Counted from the first letter of the stretch, positions 10,637 through 22,137 are shown. The stretch: DNA of 64,000 nt from Allium sativum (GCA_030737875.1 CM060915.1:362387863-362451862), one strand, 5' to 3'. Numbers and translations: made by a program. The notes: generated from the letters alone by a model not told the origin.

Positions 10637-11571
10637 TTTAAGGTTTCAGCATATTGGCAGACAAGATGAATATGTATCTTCTATAATAATTGATGGAAGG
10701 ATTAATGGAAATATCCATGCCACTACAAGGGAGGTACATCACCTTATTAATTTTATTACTTTGAATACCAGTTATCATTTGGATTCTTATGAGTGGTGTG
10801 CTGGTGGGAATTTTTCATTTCATAGAGCACGGGATCGAGTGTAAAGTAAACAACCAGTGAAATGTTTTTAAAGGTGGTTTGACATTCAAAAAATTCTAAG
10901 ATAATGGCATTTATTTCATTCTTACTAGTTCGTGATAGGCTTAACACTAAGGATTGGTTGTTGAGATTTAGTATTATTTCAGAGAACAGTTGCCTCCTAT
11001 GTGGAAATGGAGACGAATCAGTAAGCCATTTGTTTTTTCATGTGAATATTCATTATTTATTTGGTTCTCTATCTTGATAAAGTTTGGATGTAATGTGTAT
11101 GTTTGTGGTTCATTAGAAGAATGAGCTATTACGATTTAGAATACTTTCAAAGATAAGGATCAACTGTTGGATGTGGCATATGCAGCATATACAGCTTATA
11201 TATAATTTGGCAGGAGCAAAATGCAAGGCATTTCAATAACTGATGTATTTCAAAAGTGATAAGATTGAAAACGAGTATTTTGTATTTCTGCCGTTGTCTT
11301 TCACCATGTATATTTAATGGATACTGGTTAATTTTCATTTGCTGATTTGTGTTGTTTGTATGAGTGTGCTAATTTGAGAGATGTTTGTATGTCGTTTGTA
11401 TTTGTTTAGACATATTTAGCTTGTATTGTTAATATATGGCGTTTATATGTACTCTTTTTCCTTATGTCGTACTCATCTAGGTTAGGGGGGCATAAGGTTT
11501 TGATGAGGCATATAAACAAAGTATATGATTGGTATTTGTAATAAAATTGTACCAATTTTCAAAAAAAAATT
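10637..11571 (+). mobile_element. L1-type LINE, 3' end only
   Basis: Begins abruptly at the edge of element A, which inserted into it. It carries the degenerate C-terminus of ORF2, an AATAAA at 11540-11545 and an A-tract at 11561-11569, which marks the 3' end of a plus-strand LINE. The 5' part lies beyond element A, outside the window or lost. Confidence 0.75.
10641..11250 (+). pseudogene. LINE ORF2 C-terminus with zf-RVT domain, decayed
   Basis: A first open piece (to 10844) reads like the linker after L1 reverse transcriptase, ending in DSYEWCAGGNFSFHRA, the plant L1 pattern of D-x-W/E-W then G-x-FS. After frame breaks, 10928-11045 encodes VRDRLNTKDWLLRF, then C-L-L-C, then H-L-F-F-H. This is the zinc-binding zf-RVT domain found after reverse transcriptase in plant L1 elements. 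About 11207-11240 encodes IWQEQNARHFQ, the usual tail motif. Stops and frameshifts separate these parts, so no product is made. No reverse transcriptase core is present. Confidence 0.72.
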
Positions 11572-11931
11572 GGTTGATGTGCAATACGGCAAAAACCCTT
11601 ATTTCACACTAATCCTTATTACCTTTCTTTTTATTGCAACTATGTTCTCTGTAATTTTGGAAATGTATTCCTTTTTCCACCCCTAACTAACTCAGCCCAC
11701 TACTAATTGCCTTTCTCTGAGTTATATATCATTTCATGTTTTCTTACACAATTCTCAAATATTATTTAATTACGGTAATTTTTTTTTACAAAATTAGGCT
11801 TACTAAATTTTAATCCACTATTTCCACAATTTACTGCAATCTTTCTTAACCCAACATTTTAGTTATATTCTCAACATTATATTTTGGGAATATACACAAT
11901 TTACCATTAAATTTACCATCTTAGGATTATA
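11572..11931 (-). other. AT-rich stretch, probably the U5-side end of the element E 3' LTR
   Basis: No gene. This is the target sequence shared by the LINE (left) and element B (right). It continues directly in 48527-48900, since B inserted between them, and is therefore most likely part of the same minus-strand LTR. The true LTR edge was not found. Confidence 0.4.
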
Positions 11932-12167
11932 CACATTGTTAACTGGCCTTTTGGTCCGATTCCCAAAAGTACACAGGACACGCTCAGTTATGCCCCTTAC
12001 GTGGAGTCAGGGCCAGGAAGACATCTAGGAGCGAAGGAAATAGGTTAGAGAGGAATCGCACCAGCAAAAGACCTAGAAGTTCGATCCATGAACCCGAACC
12101 ACGAGCCATTAGAGCGCCAATTCCCAAGACCTACACAACCCCCCACAAGGCAACACCCGCACCATCC

Positions 12168-12466
12168 GAGGTGCAAATTTCGCACCCCTAGGGGGTGCAA
12201 AATTCGCACCCTGCCAGTTGCGAGATTCGCACCTAGCGGGGTAAAAAACTCGCACCCACCTGGGTGCGAAATTCGCACCTAGCCAGGTGTGAAATTCCCA
12301 CCCAGCCGGGTGCAAGATTTGAACCTCGCAGAGGTGCGAAATTCGCACCCTAGGGTGCGAAATTCGCACCCCTATAGGCCTGAATTTTGCACCCCCCAGG
12401 GGATGCGAATTTCGCACCCAACGAGGTGCGAAATTCGCACCCTGGAGGTGGGGTGCGAAAATCTGG
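12168..12466 (+). repeat. Array of about 12 palindromic units in U3 of the element B 5' LTR
   Basis: Units of about 22-28 bp centred on GGTGCGAAATTCGCACC and variants such as GGTGCAAAATTCGCACC. Each can fold on itself. The array ends 84 bp before TATA. Confidence 0.88.
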
Positions 12467-12549
12467 CATGTGCACTAGCCAAGTGCGAATTTCTGAGTGT
12501 AGGGGTCAATTTTTACCTACTCCTACCCACTCCTACCTAATCCTTGTCC

Positions 12550-12557
12550 TATAAATA
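12550..12557 (+). promoter_or_regulatory. TATA box, element B 5' LTR
   Basis: TATAAATA, conserved at 48113-48120 in the 3' LTR. Confidence 0.78.
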
Positions 12558-12950
12558 CCCCATAAGCTCACACTTCAATGGTGGTGGATTTTGTGACCTT
12601 GAGACTTCATGAGAGCTCCATTAATGGCATCTCCTCTTTAAGGAAGAAGAAGGGCAAAATCGATATTCCTTAATATATGCCAATTATGACATCATATATG
12701 ATAATGATGTCATCACCTAGCCTACAAGCAAGTGTATTGGGATGTCATGTGATGGGCTCAACCTTGTAATCTTTTGTGATCAATAATATTCCAACAATGC
12801 TTCAAAGTGGAGGTAGGCCACTACCAAGGCCGAACCACTCTAAATCTCTTGTGTTATTTACTGCTTTTCTGCTCTTGTCTATGCGACCAAATTAACTATT
12901 CCTACTAATTGGAATCTGTGGTGTTTACGACATTTTTTGCCATCAACATT

Positions 12951-12966
12951 TGGTACTTTCACTGAG
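12951..12966 (+). other. Probable primer binding site of element B
   Basis: TGGTACTTTCACTGAG starts two bases after the LTR end. The position and TGG start fit a tRNA primer site. I could not assign the tRNA. Confidence 0.45.
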
Positions 12967-13060
12967 AAAACTCGGATATTGCGCCTTTGTGGCACATAAC
13001 CATCTCGACCTTCGACGAGCTTGAGCTTCCTTGCTAAACCTGTTGTCGAGTCCGCCTACG

Positions 13061-14990
13061 ATGGCAAAGCGACCAAAGAACGCAATTGTCGGCTCTTCAG
13101 CCGCAGCCGGTACATCCCAACAACCTCAACCGGCAGACATCCTGGCCACAAATGAAATGTCCCTCCTAATGTGGACCCCGAAGTACCTGCAACACAAACT
13201 CAAATTCGTGCACTTAATGTAAAATATAATAACACAGCGGTCGAGCTTAATCAAGCATTAAGAAATAACATCGACCTCATGCGACAACTTCAAGAAAGTC
13301 AACGCATCGTTGCTCGACTTTAATTGGCTCGCAACAATGCTCGACCTCGACCAACTGCCTCAGTAACCTCCTCTTCCGAGTCGAGGGGCCACATCAAAGA
13401 AGGAGGTTTAGCCTCATCAATAATGTCGCCACTCGTAGTAATGCCCTCGATAACGGTAATGGCAATGGTTATGCCAACGACAATGGGAACATCAACGACA
13501 ACTGAACTGCAGTCACATATAGCGAGGGGGCACAATACCAAGACCGCTCTCGCTTGATCATCAATGACGGACCAAGTCCTACAAACCAACCTCTTCCTTG
13601 ATACTACCCGACGACGGATAATCATGATGAAGGCCCTGCTATTCCAATGGGCCGCGTTCCTTTAGAACAGGAACTACATCACGCTGCCCCACCTCACCGT
13701 CCACACCAAAACCCAATCATAGACGTCGAGGACATGGAGGAAGACGATCTAGATGTCCATCATAGAAGGCGCCCTCGCAACAGAAATCCAGTACCTCGCC
13801 AAAACCCATGGATCCCCATGGAGGATCTTCATCCAACTTATCTTCCAGACATGGTACGGAGGATCATGAGGGAAATGCGAGGTGGCGCACATGGCTCATG
13901 GGAGGCTCACATTAGGCATAACCCCTTCGATAGAAGAGTGAATGAGGCCGAATGGCCACAGCGCTTTAGCATGCCGCCAATGCCACTCTACGGTGGCACT
14001 ATTGATCCTTGCGCCTTCCTAAATCGATATGAATGGCGAATGGACTCAAGTCGGGGTAATGACCCAGCCAGACGCAAATGCTTCCCAGTCTTCCTATTCG
14101 GAACCTCTTTACTCTGGTTCTCTCGCCTCCCACTTGATTACATTAACAACTTCGGGCAATTAGCAATAGAACTAGTCAAACAATTCAGGGTTCGTATCCC
14201 TACTTCGAAGAATACTCTCACTCTATCCAACTTATACCAAGGGCCCGCCGAGTCACTCAAAAGCTACCTTTCCCAGTTCAACACAGCTCTCGCCGAGGTC
14301 GAAGATCTGGACCCTCGCACCATACTCTTTCAGTTAGCAAAAGGTGTCCTCCCTACTTCAGAGTTCGTGGCACGGATCGATTGGAAGCATCCAAAAGCCT
14401 TGACGCCTTCTATGATAAGGCAGATCAATAATTATGCTAAGAGGAGGCAAGACGGAACTGGCTCTCCGCCACCAATCGTCCCAATGAACCCCAAGCGGAC
14501 ATCAAAAATAATAACCTTAGAGAAAGGAAAGTCGGGAAGTCCCTCAATACAAATGGGGGGCAGGTTCCTATAGGAAACAACCAAACAACGATAGGTCGGG
14601 TGGTTGAAACAACGGACGAACCCCAGCGGAGACAGGAAATCCCGGCACTCATCGAGCCTTCGAGACCTACATCCCATTGAATGTAGACATATAACAATTT
14701 ACTTGGAAACATGCAAACTTTTCCATACAAAAAGCCGCGTGTCAAGAATCAATTGACCTCGAGAAGAACACCGGGAGGTACTATTGATACCATGGCGTGT
14801 ACGGACATGACACCAACGAATGCCGCCAGCTTAGGGACGGAATTGAGTAGCTTATCCGTGAGAAACAACTCGAAAAATATGTCCAAGAACCCTTTCCTCC
14901 CAAACCAAACTCTCAGCCTTCGGCGCTGGCTCCTCCGGCGCCCGCCAAGGCAGCTCCAGGTCCATTTAATCCAAAGCGAGGGATTGTGAT
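13061..14990 (+). pseudogene. Gag of element B, broken
   Basis: ATG at 13061 (MAKRPKNAIVG) opens a short frame that stops at 13222. After several frame changes an open stretch from 13647 to 14573 encodes the gag core, with FLFGTSLLWFSRLP and the pattern of W, F and L residues of the Retrotrans_gag family. Near 14785-14890 a Tat-type zinc knuckle remnant reads YHGVYGHDTNECRQL, its first cysteine codon now Tyr followed by a stop. The protein would coat the element RNA. Several frameshifts and stops make it non-functional. Confidence 0.75.
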
Positions 14991-15038
14991 CAACACTATA
15001 TGTAGCGGACCTTGCCCATACACGACAGCTTTTAGAAA

Positions 15039-15611
15039 ATGGAGGAGTATCTGAGTTCCATAAAGTATGCTACTTATGAAGCCTGCTCCGCTCTCAGCGA
15101 ATCCGCCCCAGCCAAGCTCCAAAAAACCATGCGGGATGACATCGTTTTCCGCAAAAGAGATCCTATCGGGATGGATATCCCGACCATCGATCTACTAGTT
15201 ATCACAGCTCAGATCGGTGCTGCTTCTGTCAGAAAGGTATTAAATGACTCAGGGAGCTCGGTCAACATCATTTTCAAGACCGCATACGACCAGATGAAAT
15301 TGGAAACAAATGATTTAAAGCCATGTCTAGCCGCAATCCACGGCTTCAACGGGGCCTCTAGTTTCCCCGTAGGAATGATCGAGCTTCCTGTGGAACTGGG
15401 CGGAGGAGACATGAGCCGAGTCCAGATTCTCACTTTTATGGTAATAGACATCAATTCCCCTTACAATGCTTTTCTAGGGCGCCTTTTTCTCACTGAGTTT
15501 CGGGTTTGTATGGCGCCATGGTCTCTCCTAATGAAATTACCGACAGAGAATGGGATAGGAACCGTTGAAGGCGACCAAGTAAGTGCTAGAGAATGTTACA
15601 CAATAGAATAG
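15039..15611 (+). pseudogene. Aspartic protease of element B
   Basis: 190 open codons. The catalytic motif reads VLNDSGSSVNIIFKTAYDQM, the Tat form of D-T/S-G-S-S, with the Asp intact. A conserved YNAFLGRLFL follows near residue 145, where Tat elements usually read YNAILGRP. It lies between gag and reverse transcriptase as expected. It is isolated by stops on both sides, so it survives only as a fragment of pol. Confidence 0.78.
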
Positions 15612-15903
15612 AAGAATGCACGCAACAAGGAAAAGGGCAAAGCCATGCCCACCCCTTCTTGCGCCAAGAACATCTCAGCATAGAATTCAGCGGCGTCTGG
15701 GCCCTGGCTCGGGTGCCACTGCCGTCTTTCCAATGACCTCGACCCACAGAAGGGCGAAGAGCCCAAATATGAGAGGGCCAACCCGGTCGAATCCACAGAG
15801 GATGTTCCCATCCACCTCGACGACCCGACAAGGGTGTTGTAGATAGGATCGCAACTTTACCCCCGCAATCAAAGAGGATCTTATAGATTTCCTTAAGGCC
15901 AAC

Positions 15904-16830
15904 TTGGATGTGTTTGCATGGACTCACTCTGACATGAAAGGCATCGACCCCATTGTTTCTTGTCACATTCTAAGCATAGATCCTACGATGCCTCCGGTCA
16001 AGCAGAAATGGCGCTTCTTGGGACCCAAGAGTTCCAAGGCACTCGAGGAAGAGGTAGACTTTCTACTGAACAACAACTTCATTTGCGAAGCCGACTACCC
16101 TGAATGGGTCTCCAAACCGGTCCTAGTCAAGAAATCCAACGGTAAATGGCGAATGTGCATCGACTTGTCCAATTTAAATAAGGCATTCCCCAAAGACAAC
16201 TTCCCGCTGCCGAAGATTGACTGACTGGTTGACTCAACTGCCGGGTACCAACTACTATCTTTCATAGACGCCTATCCGGGCCACAATAAAATTCAAATGA
16301 ATCTTCGCGACCAAGATCATACCTCCTTTATAACAGACCTCAGACTTTACTGCTATCGTGTCATGCCCTTCGGCCTCAAGAACGCCGGCACCACGTATGA
16401 ACGAATGGTCAATCGTCTCTTTATAAATCAGATCGGGAGATCCATGGAGGTGTACGTGGACGACATGCTGGTAAAATCTAAAATATCAAGAGACCACGTC
16501 CACAACCTCTCCGAAATGTTCGATGTCCTATACCAGTACAACATGAAACTCAACACCCTGAAATGCTCCTTCGGAGTCGCCTCAGGAAATTCTTGGGTTT
16601 CATTGTCAATTCTCGGGGCATCAAATCTAATCTAGAAAAAGTCCAAGCTATTCGGGACATCCAAATCCCCAAGGGCATTAGGGATGTCCCAAGTTTGAAC
16701 GAAAAGGTCGCCGCTTTAAGCTGGTTCATCTCTAAGGCCACCGACAAGTGCATTCCTTTCTTCGATCTTCTTCGAAAAGGGAAATGCAACTTCGAGTGGA
16801 CCACCAAATGCATCTCAGCATTCTAAGAAC
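15904..16830 (+). pseudogene. Reverse transcriptase of element B
   Basis: Frame 15904-16224 covers the palm start (KWRMCIDLSNLNKAFPKDNF). A TGA at 16222-16224 breaks the KID-x-LVD motif. The same frame resumes with FIDAYPGHNKIQM, MPFGLKNAGTTYERMVN and the catalytic YVDDML near 16453. A frameshift near 16590 moves the thumb part (FLGFIVNSRGIKSN) to another frame until 16826. The motifs are typical of the Tat/Athila branch and unlike the chromoviruses A and C. Catalytic Asp residues are present but the chain cannot be made. Confidence 0.85.
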
Positions 16831-16879
16831 TTTTGGATCACTTAGAGCGACCACCTATCCTATCTAAGCCCATATACCA

Positions 16880-17780
16880 TGAGGACATATCCATTTATCT
16901 CGCTGTTTCTGCGTAAACAATCAGCTTGGCACTAATACGCCTCGAAGATCACACCTAACGACCCGTATACTGTATCAGCAAGCGACTGACAGGGGCAGAG
17001 AAGAATTATCTGAAGCCGGAAAAGCTGGCATTCTGCTTATTGATTTCCTCTCGAAAGCTTTGACCATACTTCCAGTCTCATCCCATAAAAGTTTTCACCG
17101 ACCAACCGCTACATCCGGTTCTACAACGCCCCAAGGCGTCCGGACGACTACTGAAATGGAGTATGGAGCTAAGCCAGTTCGAGATAACATTCATCCCCCG
17201 ACGAACCATCCTTGGCCAAGCTCTTGCAGATTTATCATGGAATTCACTGGACCCGAGGAGGCTCCTACAGAGAACGCTGGAGCTCCCGACGCCCAATGGA
17301 AATTGTTCGTGGACGGCTCCTCTAACCGAAAGAGCTCCGCGGCCGGAGTTGTCCTCGTCACCCCTAAAGAACACCTAATGTATTACATATTAAGAATAAA
17401 TTTCCCTGCTACCAACAATGATGCGGAATATGAGGCCCTGATCGCCGGGCTTAGAATTGCGATTGATCTCAAATTGAAGACCGTTCAAATCTTCTCCGAT
17501 TCTCAGCCTATTGTCCGTCAATTACAAGGGGAGTATTAAGCGAAAGAGGGTCGACTTGCCCTATACCTGGGCCGGGTTCAGGAGCTACTCACCCACTTCG
17601 GCCATTTTGTCATCACCCATGTTCTCCGAGAGCAAAATGAAAAAGTAGATACCCTCGCCAAGATGGAAAGCTCCGATGATCCACAACTTAATGGGATCAC
17701 CCTAGTTGAAGTGCTCAACTCTCCAAGCGTCAAGCAAGGACACATCGAGATGGTCATGAGTACCGAACCCATGCTCGAGT
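16880..17780 (+). pseudogene. Dual RNase H region of element B (ancestral RNase H remnant plus second RNase H)
   Basis: 16910-17200 is a degraded first RNase H and connection (LTGAEKNYLKPEKLAFCLL, then ITFIPRRTILGQALADL, in shifting frames). 17280-17539 is a second RNase H in one frame: WKLFVDGSSNRKSSAAGVVL, NNDAEYEALIAGL and FSDSQPIVRQLQGEY, with Asp, Glu and Asp of the active site visible. It continues past a TAA with TLAKMESSDD. Two RNase H domains in a row are known from the Tat lineage, so this settles the family of element B. Confidence 0.83.
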
Positions 17781-17839
17781 CATGGATGACACCAATCAGG
17801 AATTTCCTATAGCACGGGACCCTACCAAAGCACTACAAG

Positions 17840-18985
17840 GAAAGGTGGGCGCTCACTCGCCAATCAGCTCGGTACCTTGTTATGGATGGAGTGCTTTACT
17901 ATAGGGGTTTTTCTGTTCCCTTACTCCAATGCGTAGCTCATGGCGGCGCCCTCCGAGTGCTAAGCAATTTGCATGAAGCCGAATGCAGCGACCACACTTG
18001 GGGGCAAACACTGGCCAGAAAAATACTCAGACATGGTTATTATTGGCCCACGCTTGAGCATGACGCTGTGGATTATGTCCGCAAGTGCGATAATTGCCAA
18101 TGCTTCTCTAGGAACCCAAGAGCCCAACCTACCGAATTATCTCAAATGGTCAGCCTATGGTCGTTCGCCATGTGGGGAATCGAATCATCGGAACTCTCCC
18201 AATGGATAGAGGCGGGGCACGATACATTGTCGTTGCGGTGGACTACTTCACCAAGTGGGCAGAAGCTGAATCAATCGCCACCATAACCACAAAGAAGTTG
18301 ATCAACTTTGTTGTCCGCAACATCATTACCCGCTATGGGGTTCCCCAAGCTATCATCTCCGACAATGGCACTCAGTTCGAGAGCGCTGATTTTAAAGCCT
18401 TCTGTAGCGCCATAGCATCGAAAAAATATTTTTAGTGGTGGCTCACCCCCAAGCTAACGGGCAAGTCAAGGCGGTTAATAAAGTCCTCAAATCCAACATC
18501 AAGAAACGTCTGGAAAAGGCTGGGGACATGTGGGCAGATGAACTTCCTCTAGCCCCATGGGCCTACCAGACCATGGCAACTGGGCACACTCCTTTTGCGC
18601 TCGCCTATGGATCCGAAGTTGTCATCCCTATTAAACTCAAGCTTTAATCTCATCGAGTTACTTACTTCAATCTAAGGACAAACCAAGGCCTACTTTTGGG
18701 ATCACTCGACTTGTTGGAAGAAAAGAGGAATGAGGCAGATCACAGAGCCGCCGCCTAACGACAGCGAGTAGACCGATGCTTCAATTTCAAGGTTCGACAT
18801 AAGGACCTCAACACCGGCGACCTCTTCCTAAAGCGAGTTTTTCCCCCACCAACGGGCCTTGCCCCTCATTGGGAAGGCCCGTACTCCATACAACGAAAGC
18901 TTAGCGATGGAACTTTCAAATTCGCCACCATCAATGGAGCTAAACTCCCAACGGCATGGAACGACGAACATCTCTGCCGTTAATT
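17840..18985 (+). pseudogene. Integrase of element B, inactive
   Basis: The zinc-binding N-terminus shows H and H in LHEAECSDHTWG and C-D-N-C in VRKCDNCQCF. A frameshift near 18165 leads into the core: IVVAVDYFTKWAEAE and AIISDNGTQFES (two catalytic Asp). A further break near 18430 precedes HPQANGQVKAVNK, where the third catalytic residue, Glu in the family (GQVE), is Lys. The C-terminal part ends about 18985 with HWEGPY and AWNDEHLCR. The Glu-to-Lys change plus frameshifts mean it cannot integrate DNA. Confidence 0.82.
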
Positions 18986-19083
18986 TACATAATACAGTTC
19001 ATGGCTGTTTATGCTTTCCAACAATGTTTTGTTTTCTAGAAATTCAAGGCATTGTAAAGGCTACTACTACCAAAGTTATTAGT

Positions 19084-19088
19084 AGAAA
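19084..19088 (+). other. Target-site duplication of element C, left copy
   Basis: AGAAA before the TG of the 5' LTR. The same five bases occur at 30233-30237. Confidence 0.9.
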
Positions 19089-19340
19089 TGTAACACCCCG
19101 TGAATTCTATAACATTAAGCTTCACAAATTAAAGTGTAATTAATTCTAAATGAAAGAATTAAGGGAAATGGGTTACGCCATTGCGTTCGTCTCGGAATTC
19201 TTCTTGAGATAGAGTTCGAGTTTGCGTGAATCGGACTCCGTATGAAGGAGTTATGACCTTCAGAAGTTTCAGAATAAAATTTAAAATTCAAACAGCTCGG
19301 TTTCAAGTTCAAAATTCGAAAAATAAGCTCAAACTGGGCT

Positions 19341-19360
19341 GGGTGGGAAAATTCCCGCCC
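19341..19360 (+). promoter_or_regulatory. Paired E2F-type palindrome, element C 5' LTR
   Basis: GGGTGGGAAAATTCCCGCCC; one arm carries C-to-T. The 3' LTR copy (27475-27494) keeps GGGCGGGAAAATTCCCGCCT. Confidence 0.48.
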
Positions 19361-19368
19361 AGGGAACA

Positions 19369-19468
19369 GGTCGACCATAGGGTCGACCATGGTGTCGACC
19401 TGGTCACCCCAGGTCGACCATAGTGTCGACCTAGGTGTCGACCTGCCAGTCGACCTACCTGGTCGACC
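19369..19468 (+). repeat. GTCGAC-type short repeats, element C 5' LTR
   Basis: About eight GTCGAC copies in 100 bp between the E2F palindrome and TATA. The shorter 3' LTR copy is at 27504-27572. Confidence 0.68.
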
Positions 19469-19615
19469 TGGCTGGCTAGGTCTGGCTCTGACTCGAATTT
19501 CTGTGGCTCGTTTTGTCATTAGGGCTGACATGTCACCTCTTGATTGGCTCTTTGGACTTTGTATGGTCTAGATTCCTCCTGTCTTCATCTGACGGCTCAA
19601 AACAATCTAAAAATC

Positions 19616-19623
19616 TATATATA
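19616..19623 (+). promoter_or_regulatory. TATA box, element C 5' LTR
   Basis: TATATATA, about 255 bp after the E2F-type palindrome. Conserved at 27719-27726. Confidence 0.72.
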
Positions 19624-19848
19624 CACCCTAAGTCTCAAATAAAATTCATACAAAAAAATAAGATTGGAGTCGTCATGCTACCAGGAAGGAATTGAGCGTA
19701 ACCGTCAAGAGAGAGGAGCTTAGAGACGAATCAAATTAAGAAGAAGACTAAAGCTTAATCAAATTATTCAACGCAACGTTAATCCACCCAAAGGAACGCA
19801 TGTCAATTTCAGAACTCAGAATCCAGAATTCAAGATTCTGCATTCATT

Positions 19849-21746
19849 GTAAGTATAGTGATCTTTCAGAATATGAATAATACTGTGACGTGATTCGATG
19901 TAAATGAAAATAGAATTGTGTTATTGTATAATAATGATATAAATTTTGTGTATTGTAATGATTCTGTTATGACTTGTGTATTGATATTTGTGGCCTAAAT
20001 TGATTGATGCAAGCCTATTGGACAATTGTATATGAAAATAATGGCACTTGCAAGTTGTGGCAAAAACTAGAATTTGATCCCTTTATGTTTATGTTTATGG
20101 CATGGACTATATACATTCTCTAAGTCTAAATTAAGGCTTATATAAACATGTTCTAGATTTGAGACCTTTTATGCCTACATGACTCAAAATCTAGGAACAC
20201 ATTCTTATGTTTATTTGCAAGTATAATTGGATCTATGTTAAGTACCGTTTGGGTTACATAAACTATGCAAGTTTCATGTTGAAATAGGCTATATGATTAG
20301 ATGTTAAAATTGGACATTTTGGTGAATATACAACATGTTAGTTTTGTTGTTGACATTATGCCAAGTTAAACATGTTTAAACCCAAGTTTGTATAAGCCTA
20401 AACTATGCCATTTCATATGACACCTACTAAGTTATACTCTGATTTGAATGCAAGTTCACATGACCCATAATTTATGTTAGTTGAATCACTAAATTGCAAG
20501 TTCATGCGCCACACACCTTTATGTATTGTAAAATATTACATGTTCTTGATTTCCCCTTTTCTCACGTTTATAAAGTTGGGCTGAATTCTGTCGAGCCCAA
20601 CATTTGTTATAATGTTGCGAACGTACAAACGGGGGTAATAACGTTGGGTGTAAAACATGAAAATATATGTTGCCATGTTTGGCACATGCCAACGACAATG
20701 ACATTTAAGCGGTATGAATTGTTATACCCAAGAATAAAGGACATGACATTTACATATAAAATTGAGAAGTGATAAAATATGTAAATTTAGAAAACACGGT
20801 ATGCTTAACCCGAGGTTGGATTGAGTTGTGACGTAAACCCGCCCGGACCAGCCCGGCTGTCCAGTAGTCACAACAATACCTATCCAATGTGGGTGGTTAA
20901 GCATTGAGCCCAATAAGGACCCGAGGTTAGACTGAGTTACGGTGTAAATCTGCCAGGAACCGACCGGCACATCCAGTAACCGTAACAATATCTGCCTAAT
21001 GTGAGTGGTCGGTGCTTTAAAAGGCTAAGGACAGATGGTAGGGTTAAGTTAACTAAAACACTTAACCAATTCAACATGTTAATTAAACTGATGGGTGGAG
21101 GTTAGGTAAATACAGACACTTAACCACTTAACTTGTTTGACCAGAAAACCCTAGTAACGAGGGAACCGTTTCAGTAGTAACCCAAGTTAGGTATCATGGT
21201 ACCCTGAAACTAGGCAGGGTGGGGCACGATTACTAGGCTGATTGTAAGCGGTCAAAAACGACGGCAGTGGGTGCACAGTGTAGGTTCTAACGGGGTGCGG
21301 GCGTGCACACACTCCGGAGCAGACAAACAGGGCACAAGGGCACCAGTAGTACAACCTATGCATTCTAAGGTTTGTGTCGGGCCACCACCATGCGTCTTGA
21401 TACACCCCATGGTGGGACCAACATAGGTGTCTATAATTTTTGGGGGCCGTATTACACATATGTTTATGCGAGTAGGAGCCGATCTTTAGAAAATGGGGAT
21501 CACTTCACCCTCAGCCTGGGGTGCCAGTTAGAATAAGCTCAAGTAGGTGCAGAGATATAGTGTGGGTGCGATAGTACATTCGATTTTAAACTACACTTCC
21601 TTAGCTTGTGATACTTTCCTGTTTTCAGTTTATATCTACCATGCCCTTTTCTTATTCACATACTGAAGAGTCACTAGATTTACTCAGGCTTTATGTCTGA
21701 CTCTATTTTCTTTTCGTCTTCTTTTCTTTCGTCCCCCCCCCCCAAG
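19849..21746 (+). other. Candidate intron inside R-U5 of the element C 5' LTR
   Basis: Donor ATT/GTAAGTATAG at 19849. Branch-point-like CTGAC at 21697-21701. A pyrimidine tract ends in a run of C, then acceptor CAAG/GTCC at 21746. 1898 bp. It would leave about 200 nt of first exon and about 560 nt of leader before gag. Confidence 0.5.
20809..21005 (+). other. Duplicated hairpin, element C 5' LTR
   Basis: Copy 1: outer TTGGAT (20816-20821)/ATCCAA (20882-20887), inner GTTGTGAC (20825-20832)/GTCACAAC (20867-20874). Copy 2: outer TTAGAC (20927)/GCCTAA (20994, one mismatch), inner GTTACGGT (20936)/ACCGTAAC (20979). The loops share GTAAA and two C-C-G-G motifs. Confidence 0.75.
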
Positions 21747-22125
21747 GTCCACAAGAAGGAAACAACCTAGCTTAGTCAGACTCTTTGCAAGCTTCAAGAC
21801 CGTAGATGTGTGGTTTGGATCTCTTTTTCTCGGATTATGGCTTTAGATATCACTATGGGGATTTTTGTTACTTTATTTATGTTTTATGCTTCTTTAAAAA
21901 TCAAGACAGTGATGAGGTTGTAATGTTGGAAGTATTTTGAGACAATTATGGAAATGTTTTGTATGAACACGTATTGATGAAATAAAAGCCTATTTGTTTT
22001 CCGCTGTTTAAAATATGTGCATTTATATCTGTCTTGTGTTTATCTGTGACTTTTACTTATAAACCTCCACCAAAGTTAAGGCATTCCCTTTGTGAGTGAC
22101 CTTAACGGAGGTGGGGTGTTTCACT

Positions 22126-22137
22126 TGGTATCAGAGC
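22126..22137 (+). other. Primer binding site of element C (initiator tRNA-Met)
   Basis: TGGTATCAGAGC, two bases after the LTR end. Confidence 0.93.

Larger units (their letters stand above)
11937..12948 (+). repeat. 5' LTR of element B (1012 bp)
   Basis: TG at 11937, CA at 12948. It contains a palindrome array (12168-12466) and TATA at 12550-12557. The 3' LTR is 1071 bp and differs at many positions. Confidence 0.88.
19089..22123 (+). repeat. 5' LTR of element C (3035 bp)
   Basis: Starts TGTAACACCCCG and ends GGGGTGTTTCA. It holds, in order: E2F-type palindrome, GTCGAC repeats, TATA, splice donor, hairpin pair, acceptor. Confidence 0.93.

Noticed and set aside
12045..12540. Open frames with repeated FAPS/SHP/CEIRT words in the element B LTRs (also 47600-48117)
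   Set aside because: Products of the GGTGCGAAATTCGCACC array, found on both strands and in the U3 region.
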